From Phycisphaerales bacterium (lineage in GTDB: Bacteria > Planctomycetota > Phycisphaerae > UBA1845), in the NCBI GenBank assembly GCA_003597935.1, contig QZJT01000121.1, positions 1 to 35,344 of the forward strand: a stretch of 35,344 nt of DNA, written 5' to 3'. The notes beneath the pieces were generated by a model. That model was not told the origin of the DNA. It was given only the letters and a program-made list of their open reading frames with translations, and made no database searches. The number at the start of each line of letters is the position of its first letter. The first letter of the stretch is position 1. The position numbers and the translations under genes were made by a program. This document shows positions 34,101 through 35,344 of the stretch, in pieces.

Positions 34101-34703
34101 CTGCTGGGTGTGCAGTTTCTCCGCGTCGCAGTATTCCAGGATCGGCACGCCCCGGATGTACTCCATGACGAAGAAGGGGCGGCCGGTGGCGGTGGCGCCG
34201 GCGTCGAGCACTTTGGCGATGTGGGGATGGTCCATCAGCGCCAGGGCCTGCCGCTCGGCCTCGAAGCGGGCGATCACCTGCCGCGTGTCACAGCCCTGCT
34301 TGATGATCTTGAGCGCCACCCGCCGCTTGAACGGCTCGCGCTGCTCGGCCATGTAGACCACACCGAAGCCGCCCTCGCCGATCTGTTGCAGCAGCTTGTA
34401 GCGGTCGATCGTCTCGCCAGGGTGCTCGGACGGCGCGACGGGAGTTCGGAAGCTCACTCCTCGGCTCGACCGCGGGATCGTTGCGTCCGGGCCACCACCC
34501 TTCGTGCCTCCGTGCCTTCGTGCCTTCGTGCCTTCCTGGAGAAACATGCCCGCGTCCGCGTCCGCCTTCAGCAGCCCCTCGACCTCGGCCCGCACCGACA
34601 CGTCGTGGCCACAGGCGCCGTCGAGGAAGCCGGCCCGTTCAGCGGGATCCGACTTCTCGCGGGCGGCATGGAAAATCTCTTCGGCGGTCAGTCGATCGTT
34701 CAT
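31152..34703 (-). CDS. Transmembrane Ser/Thr protein kinase with 14 WD40 repeats
   Basis: 1183 residues from the ATG at 34703, with GGAGG nine bases upstream. The N-terminal ~55 residues (LTAEEIFHAAREKSDPAERA) are the usual planctomycetal lead-in. The kinase domain (~101-400) is complete: GEGGFG 109-114, K132 in VALKII, HRDIKPNN 223-230 with catalytic D225, DFG 246-248 and a MSPE activation-loop end. A membrane span lies at ~427-447, followed by an Ala/Gln/Glu coiled coil to ~495. Residues ~546-1150 hold 14 WD40 repeats of the form GH-SVAFSPDGQRIVTGS-D-TAKVWDAATG, enough for two seven-bladed propellers. It should phosphorylate cytoplasmic targets in response to ligands bound outside or across the membrane. 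The sigma-factor gene often found with such kinases is not in view. Confidence 0.96.
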   Translation of the reverse strand: MNDRLTAEEIFHAAREKSDPAERAGFLDGACGHDVSVRAEVEGLLKADADAGMFLQEGTKARRHGGTKGGGPDATIPRSSRGVSFRTPVAPSEHPGETIDRYKLLQQIGEGGFGVVYMAEQREPFKRRVALKIIKQGCDTRQVIARFEAERQALALMDHPHIAKVLDAGATATGRPFFVMEYIRGVPILEYCDAEKLHTQQRLELFTKVCHAIQHAHQKGIIHRDIKPNNVLVTMHDGVPVPKVIDFGIAKATNAELTTRTLFTEHRQMIGTPAYMSPEQAEMSGLDIDTRSDIYSLGVLLYEMLTGTTPFDTRELTSKGYAEMMRIIREVEPHKPSTRLSSLGKTAARKAQQRRAIDTKKLSQTVKGDLDWIVMRCLEKDRTRRYETANGLAMDVHRYLDGEPVLAAPPSTAYRLKKFVRRNRGMVTAGSAVVAALLIGVIAFAWQAKVARDQRDLAVEARKTAQDAQAEAAAQQQKAEAERHRAEVQLTRAEWLVYAGKLMLAQTDFEAANGGLALHYLGECQQNLRGWEWRYLSTRINAERTLVGHRAAVSSAAVSPDGQRIVTGSEDKTARVWDAASGREMFTLEGHKGLVLSVAFSPDGQRILTGGGPWGVGKKPGEVKVWDAATGQLLRDLQGHAYCVWSVAFSPDGQRIVSSACDWAYGPGEVKVWNAAAGRDVLTLAGHAGGVRSVAFSPDGQRIVSGSEDLTAKVWDAATGEELLTLKGHAGGVRSTAFSPDGQRLVTAGGDRTAKVWDAATGQEPFVLEGHASWLNSVAFSPDGKRIVTGSADQTTRVWDAATGQERLTLKGHAGQVRGVAFSPDGQHIVTGSNDRTAKVWDAEKGQEVPTLKGHADFISSIAFSPDGKRIVTGSGDCTAKLWDTVTAREVLTLEGSTSRAWAVAGIWSVAFSPDGRRILTGSQDQTAKVWDAATGQVLLVLEHTNVVSSVAFSSDGQHIVTGCGEWGTPDNDIGEAKVWDALTGRELLTLKHTNVVSSVAFSPDGKRIVTAGRDETAKVWDATMGLQLSTLNGHTGALLSVAFSPDGQRIITGSRDSTAKVWDAVTGQELLTLKGHTDTVRSVTFSPDGNRIVTGGDDRSAKVWDAETGQELLGLQGHAEAVWSVAFSPDGQRLVTGIAGANAIAKVWYGAPSPPTVRGQAEETADERLATGGVEQNERALK
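34501..34538 (-). repeat. 8-bp tandem repeat inside the kinase coding sequence
   Basis: Four head-to-tail units of TTCGTGCC (one TCCGTGCC) plus a partial fifth unit, read on the plus strand. They encode part of EGTKARRHGGTKGG (residues ~57-70) in the linker before the kinase domain. Eight is not a multiple of three, so gain or loss of one unit would shift the frame. Confidence 0.85.
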
Positions 34704-34933
34704 CGCTGTGGAACCTCCGACCCGATAACGGCAGGTTGCGCCGGTAGGTTACCGCCGAACAGGGGTGCTGTTAATCGGCAGCGAAAGGCGAGGCCACAGG
34801 CGACCGGTCATTTGCACGCCCGGGGTTCCAGGAAGGCGCCGCCCTCCCGGGCATTCACACTCGTCACAAAACCCGGAACCGGTCACCCATCGCGGATGGC
34901 CGGTTCCAGGATACTCATGACTCGGTCCAGGCT
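34704..34933. other. Intergenic region upstream of the kinase gene
   Basis: No gene, sigma-factor remnant or clear promoter seen in this short interval. Confidence 0.4.
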
Positions 34934-35344
34934 TCAGCGGATTTGCTGCACGCTGTGAACCCTGTTAGCTTGCACCAGGCCAAGGCCTCCCGTCACGTCG
35001 GCAACCAGTTCGCCGTCAAGTAAGATAGACAGCGACCCGGCGGCGCCGCCCTCCGCCTGCTGCCCAATGACGTGCTGCCGTACAATCCTGGTCTCACCAG
35101 TGAGAGGATTAGTCTGAACATTGACCCCTTGGGACGTGGAGGCGCCGACATTGGCGGCATTCGTCACCGCAAGGTCAACGGTGACCTCAAACGGCCCAGA
35201 GAACTCCCCCGTGCAAAAATTGAAGATGATCGCGCCCTCCAACGTGAAATGACCCGTGCCGGAACCGGTTCCCTTTCCCCCCTGGCCCGGCTTGAGGTCA
35301 ACAGAGATCTCATAGTCAGTACTGTCAAAGACCACCACGCCCAA
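34934..35344 (-). CDS. C-terminal part of an unknown beta-rich protein (5' partial)
   Basis: The frame is open to the edge of the window, so only the last ~136 residues are visible. They are Gly/Thr/Val-rich with alternating hydrophobic residues typical of beta structure: YEISVDLKPGQGGKGTGSGT, a GHFTLEGAIIFNFCTGEF segment, then GSLSILLDGELVADVTGG. No domain is recognised. The composition would suit an exported adhesin-like or coat protein, but no signal can be seen because the start is outside the window. Confidence 0.65.
   Translation of the reverse strand: MGVVVFDSTDYEISVDLKPGQGGKGTGSGTGHFTLEGAIIFNFCTGEFSGPFEVTVDLAVTNAANVGASTSQGVNVQTNPLTGETRIVRQHVIGQQAEGGAAGSLSILLDGELVADVTGGLGLVQANRVHSVQQIR

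Overview
The window is GC-rich bacterial chromosome, most likely from the Planctomycetota and perhaps a Phycisphaerae-type lineage. This is an inference from style, not from a marker gene. The supporting features are a Ser/Thr kinase fused to 14 WD40 repeats, very large secreted beta-propeller and TPR proteins, a DksA-like protein with a long basic tail, and many short palindromic or tandem repeats between genes (CACCGGCA-aga-TGCCGGTG, a GTCCATGAA 9-mer array, GCGGGCTGAAGCC). No rRNA, tRNA, transposase or cas gene was recognised.

Layout. 1-2800 is a less GC-rich, probably acquired RHS region: the end of an RHS protein with a cysteine-rich variable tip, an exported DUF4350/GATase-like protein, a decayed RHS fragment with two in-frame TAG codons, and a block of inverted and direct repeats. 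2799-4970 is an M28 metallopeptidase lipoprotein with a PDZ domain. 5140-14808 (minus) holds a UDP-glucuronate-epimerase-type SDR, a 1546-residue TPR protein and a 1207-residue VPS10/Asp-box propeller. 14935-16550 (minus) is a small, less GC-rich, tightly packed operon: an unknown protein, a small DUF5678-like protein and a retropepsin-like (clan AA) protease split by a frameshift. 16964-20858 (minus) holds an orphan sensor histidine kinase, a 100-residue membrane protein, a methyltransferase-DCC fusion and its membrane partner. 21019-22461 (minus) is an aldehyde dehydrogenase. 22767-24034 (plus) holds a LON-domain protein and a YbhB-type PEBP protein.

24110-24317 has four degenerate 26-nt palindromic repeats spaced every 60-61 bp, a CRISPR-like geometry without cas genes. 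24498-28432 (minus) is a two-gene unit of secreted propellers (PQQ-type and Ycf48/Asp-box) that end in the same ~78-residue cysteine-containing domain. 28932-30999 (plus) has a good sigma70-type promoter, a DksA-like protein and a translationally coupled lipoprotein signal peptidase with an insertion. 31152-34703 (minus) is the kinase-WD40 protein, which contains an 8-bp tandem repeat inside its coding frame. The window ends in the 3' part of an unknown gene on the minus strand.

Functionally, envelope and export dominate: lipoprotein maturation (LspA), a candidate lipoprotein client (M28 peptidase), secreted propellers, nucleotide-sugar metabolism and membrane signalling. The points most worth a second look are the shared C-terminal domain of the two propellers, the frameshifted aspartic-protease operon, the RHS tip locus, the CRISPR-like repeats and the possible phase-variable repeat in the kinase.
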